From Virgibacillus litoralis (GTDB taxonomy: Bacteria > Bacillota > Bacilli > Bacillales > Amphibacillaceae): a stretch of 64,000 bases of DNA. The notes under the pieces were generated by a model, which worked only from the letters and a program-made list of their open reading frames with translations, made no database searches and was not told where the DNA came from. The stretch covers positions 116,766-180,765 of the forward strand of contig NZ_JAGGKK010000005.1 in assembly GCF_017873675.1 (NCBI RefSeq). The letters are read 5' to 3'. This document shows, in pieces, positions 16,484-25,042 of this stretch. Position 1 is the stretch's first letter. Each line of letters opens with the position of its first letter. A program made the translations under genes and the position numbers.

Positions 16484-16545
16484 AAAAAAGAGACCATCCC
16501 AAAAGGTCACAATTGCGACCAATAATGAGACAGCCTCGTCTTTTT
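16484..16545 (-). terminator. Probable terminator of the secreted GHL10 gene
   Basis: Nested complementary segments (GAGACC..GGTCTC and GGTCGCAATTGTGACC) are followed on the minus strand by a T run. It lies just after the stop at 16550. The exact fold was judged only by eye. Confidence 0.55.
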
Positions 16546-16549
16546 AATC

Positions 16550-18217
16550 CTATTTATCTTCTCGAATCATTTTCATTATTGCTGGGTTTTGATGTGGTGG
16601 TTTAGTATCGTTTGAGAATTCTTCTTCAACAATATTCCACCAATCGAACATTTCCAGATAAACTAAATCGAATAGCATTGTGCCATGTGAATTATCATCA
16701 ACAGCACGTATCGCTTTTCGGAATTGTTCCGGATCTCCTGAGTACTGATTCAGGTAAAGTGAGCCATATACGAGTGTCGATGAATTAACTGCTTCCATCG
16801 CCAAGTTAGCGGCTCCCTCTACACTATACCAATATGGATTTCCAGATTCCTCTGCTTCTTCAACCGTTACATCATAAAAGTAATTACCGGTCATCAGGTA
16901 ATCCAATGTTTCTGCATAACCTGTTTTATGATAATCTTCACTTGCCCAATCAAATTCTGGCTGGTATGTTTTACTTGCCCAGTTTACCCCTTCATTATAG
17001 TAAAGCGGGTACCAGGAGCCTACATACGTGCTGAAAAACAGATCTTCGTCATATTCATGGACAACGTTTTCAGCAGTTTGGAAAAACGATTGGATATTGT
17101 TAGCCCTAAACTCAATCCATTTTTTGTACAATGGACCTTTAACAATATTTTCATTTGTTCCCTCGATCTCTATTTCAAAAATATCTTCCGGCCAATTTGT
17201 TACTGACTTACCAATATACTCTTCAAACTTTTCACGGCTTAAATCACTAAAGTCAGCATATTGATTTGAGTATCTGGCTCTGTCTAAAACCATGCCGTCA
17301 ACAGCATAATTAGTGATAATTTCTTCGATAATACTTAATTCATAATTCTTAACATCTTCACGAACTGGATTCGTAAACGTTGAAAAGGATGGGTATTCTG
17401 ACGCTGGAATGATCTCACTTTTAGTCTGATCATAATCAATTGCTTCACCAACATTTAAATTGTCTAAAACCCATTGGCGTGATTCTCCATGTGCTGATAG
17501 AACAGCTCCATTCTTCGGTACTTCAAGACCGTCCGCACCACTGATTGCTCTATCTTCAATAGCTGTAATAACACCATCTTCTATTTGAACTTCAGCACCC
17601 CATCTATTTGACGGGGATACATCATATTCACTAGGTGTAAAGAGTACTAAATCATTTGTTCTTCTCTCCTGATTTACGCCAGTAATTTCATGTGTATCGC
17701 CATTTTCTGTTTCAGCTACCCTAGTTGCGGTATAGAACTGACTTTGCCATTCTGGATTTTCGAATGCTGGCCCCTCTCGGTAATCAGTGTTCCCCTCAGA
17801 GAAAACGTTTACATTCACATGTACCTCTAGTCCCTGTTCATGTGCTTCATCCAGAACAGTAGCTAATAGGTCATATCCTTCTGGAAAATCACTGTAATTC
17901 TTAATAGTTGATTGGCTCATGTGTGGTGCGATATCACTGTTATACCCTACAAAGCCGGTATAATTTTTGATATCCAATATAATTGTATCAATATTCGCGT
18001 TGGCTGTTTTAGAAACGATGTCCTCGACTTTTTCAGGGGTATCGAGATTTTCAATATTTGCTGATAAATCATACCAAAGTACCCTGGCTTTCTTGTCTTC
18101 ATTTTCAATCAAGTTTGATAGAACCTGTTGTCTGCCTTTATCTGAAGCTGCTCCGACCGGCATCGCTAAAGACATAAATAAAACTGTGATTAGTAAGAAA
18201 CTTATCCATTTCTTCAT
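16550..18217 (-). CDS. Secreted family-10-like glycosyl hydrolase (GHL10 type)
   Basis: 555 residues. Signal peptide 1-23 (MKKWISFLLITVLFMSLAMP). A TIM-barrel core resembles GHL10/YngK-type proteins (ARVLWYDLSANI, NIDTIILDIKNYTG, EVHVNVNVFSEG, VDGMVLDRARYSNQYADFSD). An extra module of about 80 residues (185-262; NRWGAEVQIEDGVITAIED, EVPKNGAVLSAHG) is inserted after the third strand. The same module sits in the GH84 protein at 31443. A cytosolic paralogue at 28298 lacks both signal and insert. It probably cleaves polysaccharide outside the cell; the substrate is unknown. An ordinary AGGGAAAAG ribosome site precedes the start. Confidence 0.8.
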   Translation of the reverse strand: MKKWISFLLITVLFMSLAMPVGAASDKGRQQVLSNLIENEDKKARVLWYDLSANIENLDTPEKVEDIVSKTANANIDTIILDIKNYTGFVGYNSDIAPHMSQSTIKNYSDFPEGYDLLATVLDEAHEQGLEVHVNVNVFSEGNTDYREGPAFENPEWQSQFYTATRVAETENGDTHEITGVNQERRTNDLVLFTPSEYDVSPSNRWGAEVQIEDGVITAIEDRAISGADGLEVPKNGAVLSAHGESRQWVLDNLNVGEAIDYDQTKSEIIPASEYPSFSTFTNPVREDVKNYELSIIEEIITNYAVDGMVLDRARYSNQYADFSDLSREKFEEYIGKSVTNWPEDIFEIEIEGTNENIVKGPLYKKWIEFRANNIQSFFQTAENVVHEYDEDLFFSTYVGSWYPLYYNEGVNWASKTYQPEFDWASEDYHKTGYAETLDYLMTGNYFYDVTVEEAEESGNPYWYSVEGAANLAMEAVNSSTLVYGSLYLNQYSGDPEQFRKAIRAVDDNSHGTMLFDLVYLEMFDWWNIVEEEFSNDTKPPHQNPAIMKMIREDK

Positions 18218-18437
18218 ATTACTTTTCCCTCCATGTTTACTATGTTGGTCATTTAATACGAGTGAAGTTGAACCTATACTGATTCACGTTAAGTTGTTCC
18301 TAATGACAGCTGTTCCCTCAAATCTAGTTGAAATTTCACCAGCATATAATTGATTGACTTGTAGTTTAATGTGGTTAATAGTCTAGTAGGGTTTGTTGAT
18401 CATTCATGGGGCAGGAAACATGTCACATCATGAAAAG

Positions 18438-18458
18438 TTACATTTGTCTCACCTCCTT
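18438..18458 (-). other. Start-stop codon pair behind a perfect Shine-Dalgarno
   Basis: The minus strand reads AAGGAGGTGA, then GACAA, then ATG immediately followed by TAA, about 220 bp upstream of the GHL10 start. The ribosome site is fully complementary to the Bacillus 16S 3' end. Nothing else gene-like is visible in the 18218-18578 gap. It may be a minimal ORF or the remnant of a lost gene. Confidence 0.4.
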
Positions 18459-18578
18459 AAATTTTTTAAAAAATCTTATTGTTAAAGGGGGACTTTCATA
18501 GAGCCCCATCCATTTTGATGTATTGGTTGCAAACTTCTAAAAAGATGAGCACGGTACATGCCCGCACTCCATTAACGA

Positions 18579-19406
18579 TTAATATATTTTACTTACTACC
18601 GATTTTGCTGTTTTTTGCTGCATTTCTAATGAATGATCTTTTTCAAGTAATGCTATACCAGTACATAACAAATCAACAACAAATAACTGTGATATCTTAG
18701 CCGTTAAAGACCCACCTTCCAATGGTGATTCTTTGCTGCCGCCAACTAAGACGATATCGGCAAACTGAGTTATTGGCGACCGGGAATAATACGTTATTGC
18801 AATTACCTTTGCTCCGCTCTCTTTGGCAACCTCCAGAGATTCAATTGTGTCCCGGGTACTCCCGGTAAGACTAAGTGCTACAACAACATCGTCTTCTGAT
18901 AAGGTAGATGCAGACATTGCTTGAAAATGTGGATCCACAATTGCTTCTGTACGTCTTCCAATTCTCAAAAACCTGCTTTTAGCATCAAGAGCCGTTATCC
19001 CTGAAGTTCCGACTCCAAAGAAATGGACAGATTTTGCGTTATGTAACAATTCAATAGCAGTGTTTAAATCAGCTTCACTTATCATGGCAGCTGTGTTTTC
19101 TATTGATTGCTTTGTATTGTTCGAAATCGATTGAATTAAATTAGTTGATTCAGAAGAATACTTATCCTTTTCATCGGATAAATTCTGAGCTATCCTCAGC
19201 TTGAACTCCTGGTATCCTTTTAATCCTATTCTTCGACAGAATCTCAGTACGGTTGTTTCACCTACACCAACTTGATCTGCCAAATCGGTTACAGAATAGT
19301 AAATAACTTCTTCAAGGTTATCCAGCACAAATGTAGCTACTTTTTGCTCCGAGTTCGTCAGGGATGGATAATAACTATTAATTACTCCTGTCATCGGTTT
19401 TATCAT
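18579..19406 (-). CDS. RpiR/MurR-family regulator with SIS domain
   Basis: 275 residues from the internal ATG at 19406 (AGGAAGG upstream); an ATG six codons earlier lacks a ribosome site. An N-terminal RpiR-type helix-turn-helix (YYSVTDLADQVGVGETTVLRFCRRIGLKGYQEFK) is followed by a C-terminal SIS sugar-isomerase-like domain (FFGVGTSGITALDAKSRFLRIG, VVALSLTGSTRDTIESLEVAKESGAKVIAIT). Such proteins sense phosphosugars, e.g. MurR or NanR-like for MurNAc-6-P or ManNAc-6-P. It is the last gene of the ABC-transporter/NanE operon, so its effector is probably an amino-sugar 6-phosphate. Confidence 0.88.
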   Translation of the reverse strand: MIKPMTGVINSYYPSLTNSEQKVATFVLDNLEEVIYYSVTDLADQVGVGETTVLRFCRRIGLKGYQEFKLRIAQNLSDEKDKYSSESTNLIQSISNNTKQSIENTAAMISEADLNTAIELLHNAKSVHFFGVGTSGITALDAKSRFLRIGRRTEAIVDPHFQAMSASTLSEDDVVVALSLTGSTRDTIESLEVAKESGAKVIAITYYSRSPITQFADIVLVGGSKESPLEGGSLTAKISQLFVVDLLCTGIALLEKDHSLEMQQKTAKSVVSKIY

Positions 19407-19425
19407 CTGATGTACCTTCCTCATT

Positions 19426-20115
19426 TTAGATTGTCTTTAGAACCTCAGTAAAAGATTCAGTTATATTCTGAGGCCTTGTTATTGCTGATCCAACAACAAC
19501 AGAATGAGCACCATTTTTCAATAGAACTAACGCTTCCTGTGGGCTTTTAATACGGCCTTCTGCAATTACTGGAACTTCCGTTTTCTGGCAGAGAGCTTTG
19601 ACAAGCTCAAGATCCGGTCCTGTACTCAAGCGTTGCGTTTCTTCTGTGTATCCAGATAATGTTGTCGAGATACAATCTGCGCCAAGTTCTACCGCAGCCA
19701 AACCTTCTTCAACAGTTGAAATATCGGCCATTACCAATTTATCATGCTTTTTTATATAGTTTATTAGCCTCTGAATTTCTTCCCCATTGGGGCGCTTGCG
19801 ATGTGTTGCATCAATAGCAATCATATCTGCATTTGCCTTTAATAGTTCATCAATTTCTTTTTGAGTTGGCGTAATATAAATAGAGCTGTCAGGATAATCT
19901 CTTTTAACCAATCCGATTATTGGAAGGTTTGTTTCCTGTTTAATTGCAATAATATCCTGGTAACCATTTGCTCTAATAGCTGCAGCACCACCTATTGTAG
20001 CGGCAAAAGCCATTTTTGCCATTATGCATGATCCATGCAGTGGTTCGTCCTCCAAGGCTTGACAAGAAACAATCAGATTACCTTTTATCTGTTTTAGAAA
20101 TTTTGTTTTTTCCAT
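19426..20115 (-). CDS. nanE: N-acetylmannosamine-6-phosphate 2-epimerase
   Basis: 229 residues from the ATG at 20115 (GAGGAAAAT). A TIM barrel with NanE motifs: LIVSCQALEDEPLHGS near the N-terminus, MAKMAFAATIGGAAAIRANG, YITPTQKEIDELLKANADMIAIDATHRKRPNGE, VIAEGRIKSPQEAL and VVVGSAITRP. It converts ManNAc-6-P to GlcNAc-6-P, which NagA (35469-36614) would deacetylate. No sialate lyase of ordinary NanA type was seen, so ManNAc may come directly from the polysaccharide. It lies in the ABC operon just before the RpiR regulator. Confidence 0.93.
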   Translation of the reverse strand: MEKTKFLKQIKGNLIVSCQALEDEPLHGSCIMAKMAFAATIGGAAAIRANGYQDIIAIKQETNLPIIGLVKRDYPDSSIYITPTQKEIDELLKANADMIAIDATHRKRPNGEEIQRLINYIKKHDKLVMADISTVEEGLAAVELGADCISTTLSGYTEETQRLSTGPDLELVKALCQKTEVPVIAEGRIKSPQEALVLLKNGAHSVVVGSAITRPQNITESFTEVLKTI

Positions 20116-20200
20116 ATTTTCCTCACCACATATGTCCATCAATATAGGCTCCCTCGTTCCTAATCATACGAAAAACCCCTTTTGTCAATTTTCAACCCAT

Positions 20201-21010
20201 CTAAATCGTTAACTCCATCCCGTCATACGCTACGTCAATTCCAGATGGGACGAGTAATTTTTCTAAATCTTCATGTAACAATCCACAATTATGAGAAAAG
20301 TGTGTTGCGATAACTTTAGAATTCTCGTGAAGCACACCTAATTCAGTAAATTTTGCTTTCGTATCCTTAACTGCTTCTATGTTCATGTGGATTGCCTTTC
20401 TATCTATTAACCCATTTGTGCAATCAAGTATAGCAATATCTATGACACGTTTAGCCAGCCAATTAAAGGTTTCTTCAGGGAATACCCCTGTATCATGACC
20501 ATACAGACAAGTCTTTCCGTCTTTTTCTATAAAATAAATAAAACTATCTTCGTCCGGTTTGTGGTCTGCCGGTAATGGTGTAATTAATTTTCCTCCTATT
20601 TCATACGTAGTAAATGCTTGAAGCGGCGCTATATTAAAATGCTCCATCTCATTTGCAAGTGTTTCACGACAACGCTGAACAACATTTTCATTTCCATATA
20701 TATTAAGAGCATCCCCGTAGTCTTTGGCAAAATCAGGGGTCCGCATTCTTATGTCCTCCGGGTAAAAATGATCGTGGTGTGTATGGGTAATGATTAAATG
20801 TTCAAACTCTGACATCCTACCTCCGTCACGCAATACATGCATATAAGTGTCTGGAGGGAAATCAATTTTCAAATTGTCATCAACTAATGCTGACGTTCTC
20901 GTCCTTATGTCTTTTCCACCGAGTTCCTTAGCCTTTTGACAAAGTTCACATCGGCAAAAGATGGCCGGAGTACCTTCAGCTGCTGCACTGCCAAGCAAGC
21001 GAATTTTCAC
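20201..21010 (-). CDS. Metallo-beta-lactamase-fold hydrolase (PhnP-like)
   Basis: 269 residues from a GTG start with GAGGTGA upstream. The metal-binding HTHHDH is at 76-81, and further ligands are likely in YGHDTG, LDCT and ATHFSH. A two-cysteine pair FCRCELC near residue 20 resembles PhnP-type phosphodiesterases. It may hydrolyse a cyclic phosphate, lactone or other ester formed from the imported sugar. It lies between the YesL gene and nanE, with spacing consistent with one operon. The substrate is unknown. Confidence 0.75.
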   Translation of the reverse strand: MKIRLLGSAAAEGTPAIFCRCELCQKAKELGGKDIRTRTSALVDDNLKIDFPPDTYMHVLRDGGRMSEFEHLIITHTHHDHFYPEDIRMRTPDFAKDYGDALNIYGNENVVQRCRETLANEMEHFNIAPLQAFTTYEIGGKLITPLPADHKPDEDSFIYFIEKDGKTCLYGHDTGVFPEETFNWLAKRVIDIAILDCTNGLIDRKAIHMNIEAVKDTKAKFTELGVLHENSKVIATHFSHNCGLLHEDLEKLLVPSGIDVAYDGMELTI

Positions 21011-21033
21011 TTTTCTTCACCTCATAACTTAAT

Positions 21034-21675
21034 TTAATCACATTCTAGTGTACTATTTAACTGAGCATACTTCGTTTCAATTTTACCATTTACAATATAC
21101 GCCATGCATGTCAGCCATAGGATCACTGCACCGCCTGTTAAGAAAAGAAGCGATGCCGGAAATAAATAGGAAACAAATAATATTCCGATTACGCCTGCTA
21201 AATTAATAACCGTTAAGTGAATATAGGAAAGTCCAGAAAATAAGGCATTCTTAAATGTATCTGTTAATTGCAGATTTGACTGTGCTACGATTGGAAAAAT
21301 ATATAAAGTTATTGTTACCAATAGAAACAACAAAAGCACCATGAAGACAACTAAAATATTACTGAAGAATTGACTATCTATTGTCCTAAACAAACGTATA
21401 TCTACATAGAGTGCCAGAAAACTTAAACTTAACAGCAAACCAATAAACTGTGCTCGCCAATATTTTACTTTAAAGGTTTGCTTGAAAGTCTTCCATATTG
21501 ATACGTCACTGTTTCCTGCAGCCCACTGTTGCGTCACCGAAAACGCGGCAACAGTTGCAGGAAAAAAACTAAACATAAACAACCCAGCTAAACAGGAAAT
21601 AAACCAGATTATATTTAACTTTGCAATTCGCATAAACCAATCAAACCCTGCTAGGATGACGGATGTAATGTTCAT
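21034..21675 (-). CDS. yesL: YesL-family (DUF624) membrane protein
   Basis: 213 residues, predominantly hydrophobic with about five membrane segments (LNIIWFISCLAGLFMFSFFPATVAAFSV, QFIGLLLSLSFLALYVD, ILVVFMVLLLFLLVTITLYIFPIVA, and two C-terminal ones). The N-terminal LFMFSFFPATVA pattern is the DUF624 hallmark. YesL proteins accompany sugar ABC transporters in Bacillota; their function is unknown. It follows the MalG-type permease in the same operon. A paralogue is at 58130-58750. Confidence 0.85.
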   Translation of the reverse strand: MNITSVILAGFDWFMRIAKLNIIWFISCLAGLFMFSFFPATVAAFSVTQQWAAGNSDVSIWKTFKQTFKVKYWRAQFIGLLLSLSFLALYVDIRLFRTIDSQFFSNILVVFMVLLLFLLVTITLYIFPIVAQSNLQLTDTFKNALFSGLSYIHLTVINLAGVIGILFVSYLFPASLLFLTGGAVILWLTCMAYIVNGKIETKYAQLNSTLECD

Positions 21676-21698
21676 TAAGAATCACCAACTTCTGTATA

Positions 21699-22625
21699 TT
21701 AACCTTTAACGGAACTATTATATGCTGCCTCAATAAAGTAACGCTGGAACGACACGAAGACAAAGATTATTGGAATCAATGCTATCATTGCCCCGGCTGC
21801 AATTAACCTTGTGTTTGCTGAAAAAGTTCCCTGCAACTTGTAAAGACCTAGCGTAATTGGATATGTATCTGGGTCGTCAAGTACTAGTAATGGCCACAGG
21901 AAATTGTTCCACGCAGCAATAAAACTTAAAATCGCTAGTACACCAAGCATCGGTTTCACCATAGGAAACATAATTTTCCAGAAAACCTGCCAGACATTTG
22001 CTCCATCAATTACCGCTGATTCTTCTATTTCTTTCGGAATATCAATAAATGCCTGCCGCATAAGGAAGATACCAAATGCAGTTATTGCCCCTGGCAGAAT
22101 TACACCAGTATATGAGCCAATTAACCCAAGTTTATTAATGATTAAATACACAGGAATCATCGTAACCTCGTTAGGAATCATCATCGTTGCGATAATTGCC
22201 ATAAACACTAAATTCCTCCCCTTAAAGTTTATTCTTGCAAGAGGAAAGGCAGCCAGTGAACATAAAAATAGGGGAAGTACTACCCCAAATACGGTTAGTA
22301 TGGCACTATTGAGCAGGTATCTTGGAATCGGTAAAGTATTCCAAACCGTTACAAAGTTACTAAAAGTTGGATCTCCAGGAATGAACTTTGGCGGTATGGA
22401 GAATATCGCATCACCTGCTCCCTTTAAGGATGATGACACTGTCCACAAGAACGGAATAATCGTTATACATGTAATAAGTAACAAAAACCCATAAGATACT
22501 AGCATTCTGGTCGTTTTTTTTCTTTTGCCTGTATTTTTTTGCTTATTATCTTTAGGATCCGGATTATCTTTATTAAATTGTGTAATAGATTTTGGTTCGA
22601 AATTATCAGTTGCTGGTTGTCCCAT
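21699..22625 (-). CDS. Carbohydrate ABC transporter permease, MalG type
   Basis: 308 residues from the ATG at 22625; its ribosome site GGAGGGG overlaps an earlier in-frame ATG, which is therefore unlikely to be used. Six membrane segments, with the EAA-loop motif EEIEESAVIDGANVWQVFWKIMFP. The C-terminus (QRYFIEAAYNSSVKG) is typical of family 1 sugar importers. It pairs with the MalF-type permease just upstream. No ATPase is encoded nearby, so it probably uses a shared MsmX-like ATPase. Confidence 0.93.
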   Translation of the reverse strand: MGQPATDNFEPKSITQFNKDNPDPKDNKQKNTGKRKKTTRMLVSYGFLLLITCITIIPFLWTVSSSLKGAGDAIFSIPPKFIPGDPTFSNFVTVWNTLPIPRYLLNSAILTVFGVVLPLFLCSLAAFPLARINFKGRNLVFMAIIATMMIPNEVTMIPVYLIINKLGLIGSYTGVILPGAITAFGIFLMRQAFIDIPKEIEESAVIDGANVWQVFWKIMFPMVKPMLGVLAILSFIAAWNNFLWPLLVLDDPDTYPITLGLYKLQGTFSANTRLIAAGAMIALIPIIFVFVSFQRYFIEAAYNSSVKG

Positions 22626-22639
22626 AATAGTCCCCTCCA

Positions 22640-23494
22640 TTAATTATTTGGGGTATCCAACAATTTTTGATTGATGACCGTAAAGATTAAAATGATCACA
22701 AACAAAATAAACGAAATTGCACTTGCGTAACCCATATTCAGCCTCTCAAACGCTTCCTGGAACACAAGTAATACGGCGGTTGTTGAAGACCCTAAAGGCC
22801 CCCCTGATGTCATTGTTAGCATTAACGTAAATTCCTTAAATGCTCCCATTGTAGATATAACAGCAACAAAGAAAATCATAGGTTTAATTAATGGTACCGT
22901 TACAAACAGATGCTTCTGCCAAAAACTTGCACCATCTAATTCACTTGCTTCATATAAATCTTTAGGCACCCCTTGCAAGGCCGCTAAATAAAACAGCATA
23001 TAGTAACCAAAGCCTTGCCAAACTGTAACAAATGCTAACGCCGGCATTACGGTTGCTGTATCTGTAAGCCAACCAAAAGCATCTATTCCGATTAGTCCTA
23101 AGAAATAATTCACAATACCTTCCTCAGCAAACATCCATTTCCATAACAAAGCTGTTACAACTACAGAAACTAATACGGGAAAGTAAAATATTAATCTAAA
23201 AATCTTAATACCTCTTAATTTTTGATTTACAAGAATTGCTATCAGAATTGGTATCGTAACTAGTGCTGGTGTTACCATAAACCAATAATAGACTGTGTTC
23301 AGCATTGCTTCCCTAAAATCGTTACTCTTTAAAGCTGCTATGTAATTATCCAAACCAATCCATTCCATTGGCTGAAATACATTATACTTGGTAAAGCTTA
23401 ATCCAAATGCAGCAATACTAGGCAGAAAGACAAATACGATTAATAACAAAAGTGGTATTGATAGAAAGCCCCAAGCATGTCGTGCCTTAAACAT
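22640..23494 (-). CDS. Carbohydrate ABC transporter permease, MalF type
   Basis: 284 residues with six membrane segments and the EAA-loop motif DLYEASELDGASFWQKHLFVTVPLIKP. It follows the binding-protein gene after a short hairpin and lies immediately upstream of the MalG-type gene. Part of an oligosaccharide importer of the CUT1 type. Confidence 0.93.
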   Translation of the reverse strand: MFKARHAWGFLSIPLLLLIVFVFLPSIAAFGLSFTKYNVFQPMEWIGLDNYIAALKSNDFREAMLNTVYYWFMVTPALVTIPILIAILVNQKLRGIKIFRLIFYFPVLVSVVVTALLWKWMFAEEGIVNYFLGLIGIDAFGWLTDTATVMPALAFVTVWQGFGYYMLFYLAALQGVPKDLYEASELDGASFWQKHLFVTVPLIKPMIFFVAVISTMGAFKEFTLMLTMTSGGPLGSSTTAVLLVFQEAFERLNMGYASAISFILFVIILIFTVINQKLLDTPNN

Positions 23495-23518
23495 AATTCA
23501 CCCTCCTGAGAAGAAGAT

Positions 23519-23540
23519 GGGCCTCCTATGTGGAGACCCC
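23519..23540 (-). other. Intercistronic stem-loop after the binding-protein gene
   Basis: On the minus strand GGGTCTCC-ACATA-GGAGGCCC, eight pairs with one G-U and no T run. It is typical of structures that let more binding protein than permease be made. A similar element lies at 56339-56378 in the other ABC operon. Confidence 0.65.
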
Positions 23541-23554
23541 TTATACATAGCCAA

Positions 23555-24871
23555 TTATTCAAGTAAACTATTTACTTCTGCTTCAGCTTCTTCCAGTGCC
23601 TTAGCTGGTTCCACATCCTCCAGAATCACTCTATGAAATGCTTCGCGAATAACTTTATAAATCTCTGATACTGCTTCAACAGGCGGGGTCATATTTACTG
23701 CACTTTCCAGTTGCTGTGCAGCGTAATACTTACCACTCTCTGTTGCATCTTCTGAGTCTTTTCCTTTTGTGAAAAATTCATCATTAACTGCCTCTTTAAC
23801 TGGTGGCAGCACAGCAGCTAATTTACCAAATTCCAATTGATTCTCTGCATTTGTAACAAATTTAGCAAATTCTACTGCCGCTTCTTTTGATTCACTATTT
23901 GAAGAAACTGCAATATTCATAGGATTTGCATGCTGTACTCCAGCTTTTCCTTCAAGAGCTGGTGCACCTAATGACTTTTCGTAAACTTTTGGCGCAAGAT
24001 CCTTAACCTGGCGGAATAGTTGTGGCCCTGTTGACCACCATGCAACTTTTTCCTGTGCATATAGTTCAGGCAACTTAACCTGTCCAAGCATTACATCTTC
24101 TGGAAAGAGACCTTTGTCATATTTTTCTTTTAAATCCTTCCACATTTCCTCTGTTTCTGAAGTATTAAAAGCTGCCTGGGTATTATCCTCATTAAGAATA
24201 TTTATACCATTTTTCGGCATCAATAAGTGCATCTCATCCGTAACAACCTGGCCATAAGCTCCAGTTTCTTCCTTGATTTTTTCAGACATTTCCCATGCCT
24301 CTTCAAATGTTGTTGGTGGTGCATCGTAACCCGCCTTTTCTAGAAGATCCGGGTTGTACAGTAAACCACTAGTTGTTGTATACCAAGGTAACGCGTAAAC
24401 CTCTCCATTAACACTTCCTGTTTCCCATAGTCCTTCAAAGAATGTATCTTTTACATCTGCTGCTGCTTCGTCCATGTTAACCACAGCACCATTCGCAGCA
24501 AGCTTTTTAACAAAATCCGTATTTAAGTTCATTACATCAGGCAATTGTCCGCTTGACGCTGACGTTAATACAACCTGTTCGACTTGATCATATGGCACGT
24601 CACGTAAATTAATCGTTACATTTTCGTGTTCAGCTTCAAATTCTTCTTTTAAATTATTTAAGTAGTCATCAAAAGTTGGACTTAATGAAATTGTCATAAA
24701 TTCTACTTCCCCAGATAGCCCCTCAGACTCGTCTCCAGCAGTATCTTCTCCCGAGTCATCGATAGTATCATCTGAATTAGCTGCATCGTCTGAGCAGGCA
24801 GCAATCACTAGCAACATGGCACTGAAGAGCAAAATCAAAATAAATTTTTCTTTGTTTTTGAAGATATTCAA
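23555..24871 (-). CDS. Extracellular sugar-binding lipoprotein of an ABC transporter
   Basis: 438 residues from a TTG start with GGAGGG upstream. Lipoprotein signal with lipobox LVIAAC and lipidated C26, then an acidic linker and a family 1 solute-binding fold (DYLNNLKEEFEAEHENVTINLRDVPYDQVEQVVLTS, VYALPWYTTTSGLLYNPDLLEKAGYDAPPTTFEEAWEMSEKI, SSNSESKEAAVEFAKFVTNAENQ). First gene of the operon binding protein-MalF-MalG-YesL-hydrolase-NanE-RpiR, with a strong cre box 31 bp upstream. The ligand is probably an amino-sugar-containing oligosaccharide, judged from the neighbours. Confidence 0.92.
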   Translation of the reverse strand: MNIFKNKEKFILILLFSAMLLVIAACSDDAANSDDTIDDSGEDTAGDESEGLSGEVEFMTISLSPTFDDYLNNLKEEFEAEHENVTINLRDVPYDQVEQVVLTSASSGQLPDVMNLNTDFVKKLAANGAVVNMDEAAADVKDTFFEGLWETGSVNGEVYALPWYTTTSGLLYNPDLLEKAGYDAPPTTFEEAWEMSEKIKEETGAYGQVVTDEMHLLMPKNGINILNEDNTQAAFNTSETEEMWKDLKEKYDKGLFPEDVMLGQVKLPELYAQEKVAWWSTGPQLFRQVKDLAPKVYEKSLGAPALEGKAGVQHANPMNIAVSSNSESKEAAVEFAKFVTNAENQLEFGKLAAVLPPVKEAVNDEFFTKGKDSEDATESGKYYAAQQLESAVNMTPPVEAVSEIYKVIREAFHRVILEDVEPAKALEEAEAEVNSLLE

Positions 24872-24901
24872 CTAAAACCCTCCTCATATCTAATTAATCA
24901 A

Positions 24902-24915
24902 TGTAAGCGTTTACG
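24902..24915. promoter_or_regulatory. cre box of the ABC-transporter operon
   Basis: TGTAAGCGTTTACG, near-palindromic, with one mismatch (last base) to the CcpA consensus. It lies immediately upstream of the binding-protein gene. Confidence 0.75.
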
Positions 24916-25042
24916 GAATTTACCTCCTTTTTATGTATTTAAGGTGAACATTTTCTTCATAATAAGTATAAATGGGTGGAATTATTCTGTCAACACAATT
25001 TTCTGAAATTATGAATTTTATAAAAAGAAATTTCTGACAGTG

